Of a stretch of 57,904 nt of DNA, positions 17,231-24,848 are shown in pieces (the stretch's first letter is position 1; each line of letters opens with the position of its first letter). The position numbers were made by a program, and so were the translations under genes. Origin of the DNA: a virus; the IMG/VR virus record IMGVR_UViG_3300028883_000011, positions 1-57,904 of that record. The stretch is one strand, 5' to 3'. The notes under the pieces are model-generated. The model saw only the letters and a program-made list of their open reading frames with translations. It had not been told where the DNA came from and ran no database searches.

Positions 17231-17570
17231 TCTTCTGACATTTGGGTGCCGACCCATTCAGATAGACAAAAGCATTACCTTCAATGGTATGCCGGAGACA
17301 GACATTTCAATAGGTGAGTTGAAATGTAGAAATGAATTCCTGTTTTATCAGGATGACAAGGCGGCATTATTGAAGAATAAGCGTACCGCTGAGATGGTTT
17401 TGTGGGAATTATCTGACTGTAGAATCCTGTTTTTTCTTTACGATCAGGACGGAACAGGCAGGGGCGCTTTCAAGGCATCTTTTGAAATCGATGGGAATGA
17501 ACGTCAAGAGGTCCACCTGAAACGAGTATGGGTTGAAATAGAGGTATCAAATGCAAGTGTTTCAGAATGA
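17217..17570 (+). CDS. Hypothetical protein in tail-fibre region
   Basis: A 117-residue protein overlapping the spike gene end by 14 bases when started at ATG 17217; an ATG at 17289 would give 93 residues and remove a short hydrophobic N-terminus (MFLSSLLTFGC) that could be a weak export signal. The body (ISIGELKCRNEFLFYQDDKA, WELSDCRILFFLYDQDGTG) is not recognised. Start choice is uncertain because neither has a good ribosome site. Confidence 0.6.
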   Translation: MFLSSLLTFGCRPIQIDKSITFNGMPETDISIGELKCRNEFLFYQDDKAALLKNKRTAEMVLWELSDCRILFFLYDQDGTGRGAFKASFEIDGNERQEVHLKRVWVEIEVSNASVSE

Positions 17571-17652
17571 TTTCCGGTCAGTGACTGCAACCTGCTGTGA
17601 CCCTTCGTGGCCGATCAGTAATATCATGGATGATCACCCGAGAAAATGTTGA
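17551..17652 (+). pseudogene. 33-codon remnant paralogous to the N-terminus of the next tail gene
   Basis: The ORF reads MQVFQNDFRSVTATCCDPSW and then PISNIMDDHPRKC before TGA. It aligns with the start of the 17665 gene (IQDDIRTVSASTAIDANWPVTN, then ILDKRPSNK): QNDFRSVTA/QDDIRTVSA, DPSWPISNIMDDHP/DANWPVTNILDKRP. It has a GAGG site at 17541. It is either a truncated tandem duplicate or a mini-protein that keeps only this N-terminal, possibly particle-docking, segment. Confidence 0.6.
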
Positions 17653-17664
17653 GGTAGAAATAAA

Positions 17665-18648
17665 ATGAAAGGCATCCAAGACGATATCCGGACCGTATCG
17701 GCTTCAACCGCAATAGATGCGAACTGGCCGGTCACAAATATTCTGGACAAACGACCGTCAAACAAAACCAGGGGAACCCAGAATACGCAGACCATGACCC
17801 TGGATCTCGGTGTTTATGACTATTACGGGGGTTCTAGTGCCCTTTATGTTGGGAACACGAATGCCGTATCCGGTACCCTTAAAGTCTATGACTCGACAAA
17901 AACAACCCTTTACGAAACCTTCAGTCTGTCTTTTATCGCAGCATCTTTTTTCAGCTTCCTGATCCAGAAGCATTTCGGCCAGCGCATGGAGGCATGGCAA
18001 GATTATACGTATCGATCCGAGATATTGAACCTGGAGCTGACTTTGATAACCGATGTTGTCAGCGCCATCACGATCACTGCCGGCGGTTCGGGATACACGG
18101 CTGGGATCCTCAGCGCGTCTGGCGGAGGGTTATCGGGGTTTTATGGGACATACACGGTTGACGGGACAGGGGCAATCGACAGCGTGACCATCGTGGACAG
18201 GGGGACCGGGGTTACAACTCCAGGATCAGTCGTGATTACACCCAGCGACCCCGGAGGAGCAGGTACGGGTGCAACTCTGACAGCTGAGTCAACTATTGAC
18301 CTGGGGATCTGCCGGGGTGGTTTCGCGAAAGAGTTTCGGAATCCAGATTACGGATTCAAGGAAGGGTATAAGGACTATTCGCTGACCAAAAAATACCACA
18401 ACGGATCCGAATATTACCGTCAGCGTGGAATCACCCGAACATTTGCTGGCAGTATGCTTGTCGATCTATCAGAGATCAACGCATATAACGAACTGCTCCG
18501 CCAGGCCAGGCAAAACCCGATCGCTTGGAATCTTCTTGACGATGAGGACAGGGGGGTGGTTTTTGCCAAGGCAACAAAACTTCCGAGCGGGAACAGGCAA
18601 TTGGCCAGCTACATGAAAACGAATTTTGATATCGAAGAGGTACTGTAA
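17665..18648 (+). CDS. Tail protein (fibre/baseplate component)
   Basis: A 327-residue protein starting after GAGGTAGAAATAAA. The N-terminus (IRTVSASTAIDANWPVTNILDKRPSNK) followed by LDLGVYDYYGGSSALYVGN is a jelly-roll-like discoidin style region; residues about 130-200 contain a Gly-rich repeated motif (ITAGGSGYTAGILSASGGG, VTIVDRGTGVTTPGSV) seen in fibre linker domains. The C-terminus is basic and mixed. It overlaps the next gene by one base (TAATG). The job is inferred from place between spike and lectin-like protein. Confidence 0.72.
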   Translation: MKGIQDDIRTVSASTAIDANWPVTNILDKRPSNKTRGTQNTQTMTLDLGVYDYYGGSSALYVGNTNAVSGTLKVYDSTKTTLYETFSLSFIAASFFSFLIQKHFGQRMEAWQDYTYRSEILNLELTLITDVVSAITITAGGSGYTAGILSASGGGLSGFYGTYTVDGTGAIDSVTIVDRGTGVTTPGSVVITPSDPGGAGTGATLTAESTIDLGICRGGFAKEFRNPDYGFKEGYKDYSLTKKYHNGSEYYRQRGITRTFAGSMLVDLSEINAYNELLRQARQNPIAWNLLDDEDRGVVFAKATKLPSGNRQLASYMKTNFDIEEVL

Positions 18649-19835
18649 TGAGCTACACATGGGATGACATTCCAAGCGCCTTGAATTCTCTGAATTTCGA
18701 GGCCAACTTTCGGGCGGCCCTCGAGGGGTGGAAAGATAACCTTGAAGACATGGAAACCCGAATCCCCGACGGGGATTATAGGGAATTAGTTTATTCTAAG
18801 ACAGTTTACAAAAGAAATACTGTCCCAACCGGTGGCGCGTCAACTGATGCAGCATCAAGACGATCCTTTGTTTTACCTTCTTGGATGCTGATAGGAATTA
18901 ATGAAGTATTTTATTCTGTGGGGGCTTCCCAGACACTTGATTTAAACACTTCTGCTAACTGGAATAGCTCTGAAACAACATATGCGACTGCTGCTAATAG
19001 AGCTGGTAAAGATGTCTATGTATATGCTTGTGAACCGTCAAGTGGTACAACTCCTGATATAGTATTTAGTTGTGATAGTAGCTACCCGGATGATTATACT
19101 GCTGCATCAAGTAGGAAAATAGGTGGTTTTCATTGCCTTTGCGCTGCGGTAGGTACAATCGCTGGGCATGAGCTGACTGGGTATCTACAAGGAGATATAC
19201 TGCCGAATTCAGTGTGGGATCTACTGTACAGAGCGCAAAGTGAGAACGAAGGTATGGTATGGTCTGAAAAAGCTGGCATCTGGGTAGATATATATTTGGC
19301 CTCAGGCACTGGAGCTTCTACGGCATCTGTGAATGGTGGAACGATCAGTGATAATCGCAACTGGATGGATGTTGTTGATGATTTTGCAGCAGTGAAAAAG
19401 CGGATGCTGGATGACGATGAGTTCACGACAATAGCAGCGGGATCGAATGAAGAAACAAATATCACCGGTAGCGCAGACCCTGTTACCACAGGTGGACACT
19501 CGGATACCGCAAGCCAGCGGATGATATCTGATATCGGTTGTGAAGATTGTTGTGGGGCAGTGTACCAGTGGTTACGAACGCAAACTTATCAAGGCAACCT
19601 AGACGGAGGCGGTGCCTTTGATGAAGCTTATACTTGGAAAGATCAGACAGATGGCCAAGGGGAACTTGCCACTCAAGGGGACTATGGCGATGCGAAGTTG
19701 CTGGCAGGCGGCTATTGGAATGCTGGGGTGAAATGTGGGTCGCGGTCTCGCAATATGAATAGCTATCGCTGGGTTACGTATGGATTTGCCGGGGCGCGCG
19801 GTTGCGCGGAGCCACGCGTTGTGAATTTGGACTAA
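18648..19835 (+). CDS. Receptor-binding protein with C-type-lectin-like C-terminus (Mtd-like)
   Basis: A 395-residue protein. The N-terminal 45 residues (TWDDIPSALNSLNFEANFRAA) look like a docking helix. From about 145 on it follows the formylglycine-generating-enzyme/C-type-lectin pattern: SSRKIGGFHCLCAAVGTIA, NSVWDLLYRAQSENEGMVW, DIGCEDCCGAVYQWL, and the end AGGYWNAGVKCGSRSRNMNS followed by YGFAGARGCAEP. This end resembles the variable region of diversity-generating-retroelement targets such as Bordetella phage Mtd, with Asn/Ser/Tyr/Trp residues on a lectin scaffold. No reverse transcriptase or template repeat was seen in the window, so active diversification from this genome is not supported. 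Confidence 0.85.
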   Translation: MSYTWDDIPSALNSLNFEANFRAALEGWKDNLEDMETRIPDGDYRELVYSKTVYKRNTVPTGGASTDAASRRSFVLPSWMLIGINEVFYSVGASQTLDLNTSANWNSSETTYATAANRAGKDVYVYACEPSSGTTPDIVFSCDSSYPDDYTAASSRKIGGFHCLCAAVGTIAGHELTGYLQGDILPNSVWDLLYRAQSENEGMVWSEKAGIWVDIYLASGTGASTASVNGGTISDNRNWMDVVDDFAAVKKRMLDDDEFTTIAAGSNEETNITGSADPVTTGGHSDTASQRMISDIGCEDCCGAVYQWLRTQTYQGNLDGGGAFDEAYTWKDQTDGQGELATQGDYGDAKLLAGGYWNAGVKCGSRSRNMNSYRWVTYGFAGARGCAEPRVVNLD

Positions 19836-19901
19836 AACTTTCGCAAATGAGTAAACCTTTGCTATCTGCTTAAAGGTAGTCATTATATATTGTCCGCTGC
19901 T

Positions 19902-19931
19902 CCGGGAGCGTTGCCGGATGTCCGCTCCTGG
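19902..19931. terminator. Terminator hairpin between convergent tail and integrase genes
   Basis: CCGGGAGCG (19902-19910) pairs with CGCTCCTGG (19923-19931) over nine pairs including one G-T, with a 12-base loop, followed by GTTTATGCTTTTTTC. It sits between the stops of the convergent receptor-binding gene and integrase and could end transcription from both sides. Confidence 0.65.
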
Positions 19932-19933
19932 GT

Positions 19934-21169
19934 TTATGCTTTTTTCTTCAGCTGAACCACTTTCTCTCCGGAAATGATCTGTTTGACTCTTTCCGACCAG
20001 ATCTCCATTGCATCCTTGCGCTGTTCCAGATATTCGGCCTTGTTGTAGACAGCCATCACCCCCTGCATTTTATGATCAAGGATTTTTTCGACCACATACG
20101 GCTCAATCTCAGGGATCTCGTTCATGTGAGTAGAGACAGTCCGGCGGAGATCATGAGGGGTCCATTTCTTCATTTTAAAGTGCTTCCGGTTGCGCTTCAC
20201 CGCCTGTGCAAGAGAGTCATAAACAATCGGTTTTTCAACCCGGCTGCGCGGTGACTGAACCAGGTATTGACTATTGCCGGAGAGATCCTCCAGATCCCGC
20301 AAGAGTTCGATAATAAAACCGGTCAGCATCACCTTGTGAGGTTTCCTATTTTTATCTTTTTTCGTTGTTTTCAGCCTGGCCACCGGGATGGACCAGATGC
20401 GTTTTTCATAATCAATTTCAGCCTTCCTGGCGCCCAGGACCTCGTTCACCCGAAGGCCGGTTAAAAGCAGAACCTTTAAAACCACTGCCATGGAGTATTC
20501 AAACGGCGGGCTTTCCAATTTCTCCCACAATTTTTTTATTTCTGATTGTCTGAGAAACCGGTCCCTGGACGTTTCGGTGCCGCCGGCAGATTTTTTGGTC
20601 AGGCCCAGGGTTGGGTTGTGCATGGCATCAATTACTCCGCGATCGCATGCAAATGTGAACAACCCGCGGATAGCGGATAAAGTCCTGTTTGCCTGAACGG
20701 GAGCTCCTCGATCGGAGACAATATCGAGCAGGTCAATTAGTTCCCGCCGGGTGACATCGGCCACTTTGCGATCCCCAATGAACGGAATCACGTTTTTATC
20801 GAGAAGGTATTTTGGTTTTTCCGGCGCTTTGAGTTCCTTGACCAGATATCTTTCGTAATATTCCCGGGCGAACTCCTCAACGGACGGCTGCAGGTGTTTT
20901 TCCAGGGATTGGTCTTTCTCTAGTTCGATGGGGTCAACACCCCTGGCCAGAATCTTTCTTTGCTCCTGATGGATCTCCCGGGCCTCTGCCAGGTTGATGT
21001 CTGGGTAGTTCCCGATGATTTTCCGGCGCTGTTTCCCGCCGAATGAATACCGGTGGAAGAACTGTTTTTTCCCGTTTGGTTTGATCCGGACATGTAGTCC
21101 CTGGCCGTCATGGAGTTCGTATTCTTTTTCTTTTGGTTTCGCTGTCTTCAATTGTCTGTCGATCAACAT
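19934..21169 (-). CDS. int: Tyrosine integrase, P4-type with DUF4102 N-terminus
   Basis: A 411-residue site-specific recombinase. Residues 1-85 are the DUF4102 arm-binding domain (TAKPKEKEYELHDGQGLHVRI); a SAM-like core-binding domain follows at about 95-190; the catalytic domain has Arg240 (LLTGLRVNEVL), His339/Arg342 (PHDLRRT), His366 (ILDHKM) and Tyr375 (VYNKAEY). It should recombine attP, directly upstream of its start, with the 3' end of a host tRNA gene. The gene ends next to the terminator shared with the tail genes. Repeats of GGGACTAAAT around attP are the likely arm-binding sites and may also autoregulate it. Confidence 0.95.
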   Translation of the reverse strand: MLIDRQLKTAKPKEKEYELHDGQGLHVRIKPNGKKQFFHRYSFGGKQRRKIIGNYPDINLAEAREIHQEQRKILARGVDPIELEKDQSLEKHLQPSVEEFAREYYERYLVKELKAPEKPKYLLDKNVIPFIGDRKVADVTRRELIDLLDIVSDRGAPVQANRTLSAIRGLFTFACDRGVIDAMHNPTLGLTKKSAGGTETSRDRFLRQSEIKKLWEKLESPPFEYSMAVVLKVLLLTGLRVNEVLGARKAEIDYEKRIWSIPVARLKTTKKDKNRKPHKVMLTGFIIELLRDLEDLSGNSQYLVQSPRSRVEKPIVYDSLAQAVKRNRKHFKMKKWTPHDLRRTVSTHMNEIPEIEPYVVEKILDHKMQGVMAVYNKAEYLEQRKDAMEIWSERVKQIISGEKVVQLKKKA

Positions 21170-21201
21170 TTGGTCAACCTGTGCGGAAATTGAAAAATCC
21201 C

Positions 21202-21490
21202 AGGGACTAAAATTTCAAGATAGTCCCTGGGGACTAAATAGGGACTAAATCATGTGATCTATGGTGACGTAAAATGGCCGCAAATGTCCAGCTTAAAAAC
21301 AATATACTCCTGAATTCAATGATAAACGTCCTATAAAGGAATAGTCCGACGACGTTGACGGTGTGACTCATAATCGTAAGGTCGGCAGTTCGATCCTGCC
21401 CATCGCTACCAATCATTTCAGTAGTTTACCTGCCTGCAAATTTCCTTCACACCTTCAAATCCAATTTCAGGGACTAAATAGGGACTAATT
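21202..21490. other. attP region: tRNA 3' half core (21362-21411) with arm repeats
   Basis: The core reads as the 3' half of a tRNA with a CAU anticodon: anticodon arm TGTGA-CTCATAA-TCGTA (21362-21378), variable AGGTC, T arm GGCAG-TTCGATC-CTGCC (21384-21400), acceptor strand CATCGCT, then A and CCA to 21411. The 5' half is missing, as expected for an attP inside a tRNA gene. GGGACTAAA-type repeats lie at 21202, 21228 and 21239 on the integrase side (with an inverted TAGTCCCT at 21220) and at 21470 and 21480 on the other side; these look like integrase arm sites. On integration the phage restores the host tRNA. The region 21173-21608 has no other gene I can support. Confidence 0.85.
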
Positions 21491-21608
21491 CGCACGCCTT
21501 AAAACATCGTTTTTGGAAGAAATACTGTTGACAGCTTGGGCATGTGGGTCTAAACAGATGGTGTTGGAAAAATTCTGCTTTAAAATCAACTATTCAAGTG
21601 GGGGAAAA

Positions 21609-21950
21609 ATGAAATACATATTTACGGCCCTCCTGATCGTACTCATGACTGTAGGTGCCTCGGCACAAGAATGGTATGAGAATGGAACTTTGCACAGCTC
21701 AACCATAAAGGAGTGGAAGCAGGCAGGATACGAAAACAAAATTGCGACATCAGCTGACTGGATAATTTCTGGCAGCAAAAGTATCAAAAAAATGGTCATA
21801 AATAGCGGAAACATGCATAATCTTAAACCCTTCTGCAAAGAACTGGTAGTGTGCATTGATGGAGCCACAAAAGACCACACGAACTGGGATGCCAGCGCAA
21901 CCACAGAAGTGGCTGCATCCTGCATGACATTGATGGGGTGGCTTAAGTAA
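21609..21950 (+). CDS. Exported hypothetical protein (moron)
   Basis: A 113-residue protein beginning MKYIFTALLIVLMTVGASAQ, a clear Sec signal peptide with an AXA cleavage site near residue 19. The mature part is about 94 residues with three cysteines (FCKELVVCIDG, AASCMTL), which may form a disulfide in the periplasm. ATG chosen at 21609 after GTGGGGGAAAA. It stands alone next to attP, the classic place for lysogenic-conversion cargo. Function not recognised. Confidence 0.75.
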   Translation: MKYIFTALLIVLMTVGASAQEWYENGTLHSSTIKEWKQAGYENKIATSADWIISGSKSIKKMVINSGNMHNLKPFCKELVVCIDGATKDHTNWDASATTEVAASCMTLMGWLK

Positions 21951-22092
21951 AAAAACCTAATGATTAGAAGCAAACATCTGAACGCATTGTCTTTCTATTT
22001 TGGCAGAAACATTGCTTTTCTTTGTTTCGAGTAATTGACAAATGGGGTACAATAGTATCATATGTATAAAAAACCTTTCCAAAGGAGGTATC

Positions 22093-22461
22093 ATGTCAGA
22101 AAATCAAAAAAAACTGACATTTGAATACAAGATATCAGATAATTACGCAGTGTATTCAGTTGATGGCGGACACGGTGGCGTAACACCCAAGGGCGATATA
22201 ATCATGAATCTGTTTTCAGAACGCGGCCCCATTCCAAGAAAGGAAACATTCCAAGTGAATGAAAAAGGTGGTTTAGTCACTCCTCCCATTGAAATTGAAT
22301 GCAAAGATTCAATAATAAGAAATGTTATGTTCGGCATTTCTTTAAAACCTGCAGACGCCAAATCTATCGCTGGTTGGTTACTCAATAAAGCGAAGCTCGC
22401 TGAAGACCAAAAAAAACTGAAACACCCTGAAACAATAACTGAGGATAAGTTAGATGGGTAA
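22093..22461 (+). CDS. Cassette protein 1, hypothetical
   Basis: A 122-residue protein with an ideal AAAGGAGG site eight bases before ATG 22093. The centre (DNYAVYSVDGGHGGVTPKGD, then ERGPIPRKETFQV, IRNVMFGISLKPADAKSIAGW) has the feel of the short beta-sandwich DUF3467-type bacterial proteins, but I am not sure. It overlaps the next gene by eight bases, and the next overlaps the third, so 22093-23193 is one transcriptional unit with its own leader. AT-rich compared with the virion genes. Confidence 0.75.
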   Translation: MSENQKKLTFEYKISDNYAVYSVDGGHGGVTPKGDIIMNLFSERGPIPRKETFQVNEKGGLVTPPIEIECKDSIIRNVMFGISLKPADAKSIAGWLLNKAKLAEDQKKLKHPETITEDKLDG

Positions 22462-22897
22462 ACCAATATTTTCAGACCAAGAATCCTTTTCATTGGCTGT
22501 CTATTCGATGCAAAACGCATTTTGTGATGGAGCGGTTACCGGTTTCTATCTTGGTGCCAATTATATGATTGATCTAATAAGGCAAAACATGCAAAACACG
22601 ACCATGTGTCAAGATTTTATTGCCCCTGGGACTATCAGAGATTTGCCAGATGAAGATTACCAGCTTAATGAAAACGTTCCTTTTGTCTTCGAATATAGCG
22701 AGGAGGGGATACTCGCCTCTATCCCGGAACTTCAAATCTTTGGAGAAGGGGATACACTAGAAGAGGCTTATAAGAATCTACAATTAGAGCTACTTGATAT
22801 AGCTGATGACATATACGATGTTCCTGACTCTGACCTTGGGGAGAATCCGTTATCATGGAAAAAAATACTGCATCGGATACTAAGGAAGTCAAAATAA
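22454..22897 (+). CDS. Cassette protein 2 with HicB-like domain
   Basis: A 147-residue protein. Residues about 74-115 (PFVFEYSEEGILASIPELQIFGEGDTLEEAYKNLQLELL, given here in outline) have the HicB antitoxin fold signature: strand, ASIPEL turn, G-x-T-x-EEA helix. The N-terminal 60 residues are a helical extension, and no obvious DNA-binding tail follows. HicB proteins neutralise HicA RNases; here the partner would have to be the first or third gene, neither of which shows the HicA Gly-His core. Overlaps both neighbours. Confidence 0.75.
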   Translation: MGKPIFSDQESFSLAVYSMQNAFCDGAVTGFYLGANYMIDLIRQNMQNTTMCQDFIAPGTIRDLPDEDYQLNENVPFVFEYSEEGILASIPELQIFGEGDTLEEAYKNLQLELLDIADDIYDVPDSDLGENPLSWKKILHRILRKSK

Positions 22898-23193
22898 AGC
22901 GTTTCACAGACCGAGAAGTAAACAAACAAATATACAGAAAAGTCGACCCGAAAACCCGAAAAAGCAGATCCGGACACAAAAAAGGGCTTATCTGTCTAAA
23001 TGGGAAAATTGTCGCCAGAGTCAAAATCCCCAATCCTCATGATAGCTATTTATCTGGGAATTCTCTCAAAAAAATCGCAGATCAATTACTTCTAAATAAT
23101 GAGAGTTTTAATGGCTTGATTGACTGCACCGTGTCCGGGTCAGATTACTACGCCATCCTTGAAAATGTTTTCACCAAATCGGCGTCAAAATAG
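22855..23193 (+). CDS. Cassette protein 3, basic hypothetical
   Basis: A 112-residue protein, strongly basic in its first half (KIKRFTDREVNKQIYRKVDPKTRKSRSGHKK), then a beta/alpha segment (GLICLNGKIVARVKIPNPHD, SGNSLKKIADQLLLN). ATG 22855 overlaps the HicB-like gene by 43 bases. The basic stretch suggests nucleic-acid contact. A toxin-like partner for the HicB-like protein is possible: the GKIVARVKIPN and SLKKIADQL elements occur in the order seen in double-stranded-RNA-binding-like HicA folds, but the similarity is too weak to assign. Confidence 0.7.
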   Translation: MEKNTASDTKEVKIKRFTDREVNKQIYRKVDPKTRKSRSGHKKGLICLNGKIVARVKIPNPHDSYLSGNSLKKIADQLLLNNESFNGLIDCTVSGSDYYAILENVFTKSASK

Positions 23194-23261
23194 CTTTTCT
23201 ACACCGAACACCATTCTTTCCCCACTGGAAATACGCCCCCTCACCTCCAGAATTTAGGTTT

Positions 23262-24566
23262 TCATAGCTGTCCGACAAGATCTGAACTGGAGTTTTTCAT
23301 CAGGTTCCAATACCCGATTGTTGTAGCTGGGTCTTCATGCCCAACCATGTCCTGGACCATGGGTATTGGGTGTCCCTGGGAAAGCAAATAAGTGATTGCC
23401 CACCCCCGAAGTGAGTGAAACGGTTTCACCCCATTTATTCCTAATTTTTCGACTCTTTTTTTCCCAGCCCTCCACAAATTCTTTGGTTCCCCAAAATAGA
23501 GAATACCGGTTCCATCTCCAAGAAAATATCTCTCTTCATCCGGCTTAATAGACATGTCATATTTCAGAAAATCCATCAGGCCTTTATTTTTGCTGATATC
23601 GATTACACGCCGGCTTTTGTTCCCCTTCGGGGACCAGATCTCTTCTTGTATTTCGATGCGATTTTTAACCCTTTTTCTCTTTCGAACAACAACATCGGTA
23701 ATTTCTATTTGCCCCCGATCCAGGTTGATATGTTCATACGGCAGGTGCAATACCTCCCCCTTTCTCATGCCTGTATTTTTGATCAGAAACACGGTCTTAT
23801 ACAGCAAGAAGACCCCAAGCAATTCCTTCCCTTTCCTGGCTACTGGCCTTCCGGCCTTTTTCGCCTCTCGAAGTTTTTTAAGCCGTTCCCGGTAGTCTTC
23901 CAGAATATCATTTTCGAGAAAGGTTACTTCGTCAGTTGTATATAGTACGGGCTGGGTTTTCGGTTTAGGCGGCAGTTTAAACTTGATGAGGTCCTTAACA
24001 TATCGTTCATCATCTTCATCGAACTGTTCATAGCCCCAATTCAATACAGATTTGATTGATATGCAGTAATTCCAGATTGAGCGATCACTACACCCGCTCT
24101 TTTGCATTGTGGCTAAAAACTGAGATACCCGATTCGAATTAAAATACCGTCGCTCTATCAGGTGATCTCGGTGCGTTTGCTTATAATACCGGATTGCATA
24201 GGTATATTTATCCAGAGTATTCTGGTCCCTTTGGCCAAGTCTAACCATGCTTTTCATACTGGATAAGAACTGGTCAAACAACCAATAAATCGAATTCGGC
24301 TTTTTCTCTTGTTCCCGTTTTTTTTCCTCCTGCTTTTTCTCCCGGGAGAGTTCCTGGAACGTTTTTTCCCATAGTTTTTCCAGGTATTTTATTGCAGCTT
24401 GCTTTGTCCGACGGCCTTTTTTATTGATGGGGTCACGGTATAAGACTTCATCCACCGTGCAAAGGGTACGCTGGGGAGGATTTTTTACATTACCAAGTCC
24501 ATAGAACCGGGCCTTGTAAATTCCTTTTTCTTTATCTTCAAAGAACTTCTGTCGTTTTCGGGGCAT
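23262..24566 (-). CDS. Second tyrosine recombinase
   Basis: A 434-residue recombinase (start at MPRKRQKF, 24566; an in-frame GTG at 24599 would add 11 residues). The catalytic residues are all present: Arg268 (NTGMRKGEVL), His384/Arg387 (HSLRG), His410 (MVGHEDP), Tyr419 (TIGYWN). A Lys/Glu-rich coiled segment lies at about 62-90. It is not related closely to the 19934 integrase and has no DUF4102 domain. It lies convergent to the HicB-like cassette and upstream of the type IIG gene; it may have carried this accessory island, or serve a second att site. No tRNA fragment is visible in the 250 bases before it. Confidence 0.92.
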   Translation of the reverse strand: MPRKRQKFFEDKEKGIYKARFYGLGNVKNPPQRTLCTVDEVLYRDPINKKGRRTKQAAIKYLEKLWEKTFQELSREKKQEEKKREQEKKPNSIYWLFDQFLSSMKSMVRLGQRDQNTLDKYTYAIRYYKQTHRDHLIERRYFNSNRVSQFLATMQKSGCSDRSIWNYCISIKSVLNWGYEQFDEDDERYVKDLIKFKLPPKPKTQPVLYTTDEVTFLENDILEDYRERLKKLREAKKAGRPVARKGKELLGVFLLYKTVFLIKNTGMRKGEVLHLPYEHINLDRGQIEITDVVVRKRKRVKNRIEIQEEIWSPKGNKSRRVIDISKNKGLMDFLKYDMSIKPDEERYFLGDGTGILYFGEPKNLWRAGKKRVEKLGINGVKPFHSLRGWAITYLLSQGHPIPMVQDMVGHEDPATTIGYWNLMKNSSSDLVGQL

Positions 24567-24748
24567 AATCAATTCAAAAGGGACTTGCCAACACCCCACG
24601 AATTGATTAGATTATAAGTTCATCAGGGGGCTGGCGGGTTTTTCGTCTCCGGCCGGGGAAACATACGTTGGACCTGTCAGCTTCTCACTCAACTCAGAAA
24701 TTCTGCAATACTTCCCTCCTTTTAGTCAATTCTAGCGCCATGCTGTTT

Positions 24749-24835
24749 TCATCTTTTCCGATTCTCCAACCAGGTCCAGAATATAAGCATTAGTATTATT
24801 GCAATCCCGAAGGCAGCTAATTCTAGTTTAGTCAT
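24749..24835 (-). CDS. 28-residue single-pass membrane peptide
   Basis: An ORF of 28 codons, too short for most gene finders, starts 14 bases after the type IIG stop on the same strand. It reads MTKLELAAFGIAIILMLIFW and ends TWLENRKR: short polar start, one hydrophobic span, positive tail, as in real small membrane proteins. The ribosome site is weak. The rest of 24600-24848 holds no other gene I can support. Confidence 0.5.
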   Translation of the reverse strand: MTKLELAAFGIAIILMLIFWTWLENRKR

Positions 24836-24848
24836 TTTTTCAATTTTC

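Noticed and set aside
18648-19835. An active diversity-generating retroelement
   Set aside because: No reverse transcriptase, accessory gene or template repeat was found in the window.
21362-21411. A tRNA gene with CAU anticodon
   Set aside because: Only the 3' half is present; no matching 5' acceptor or D arm lies upstream. Read as attP core instead.
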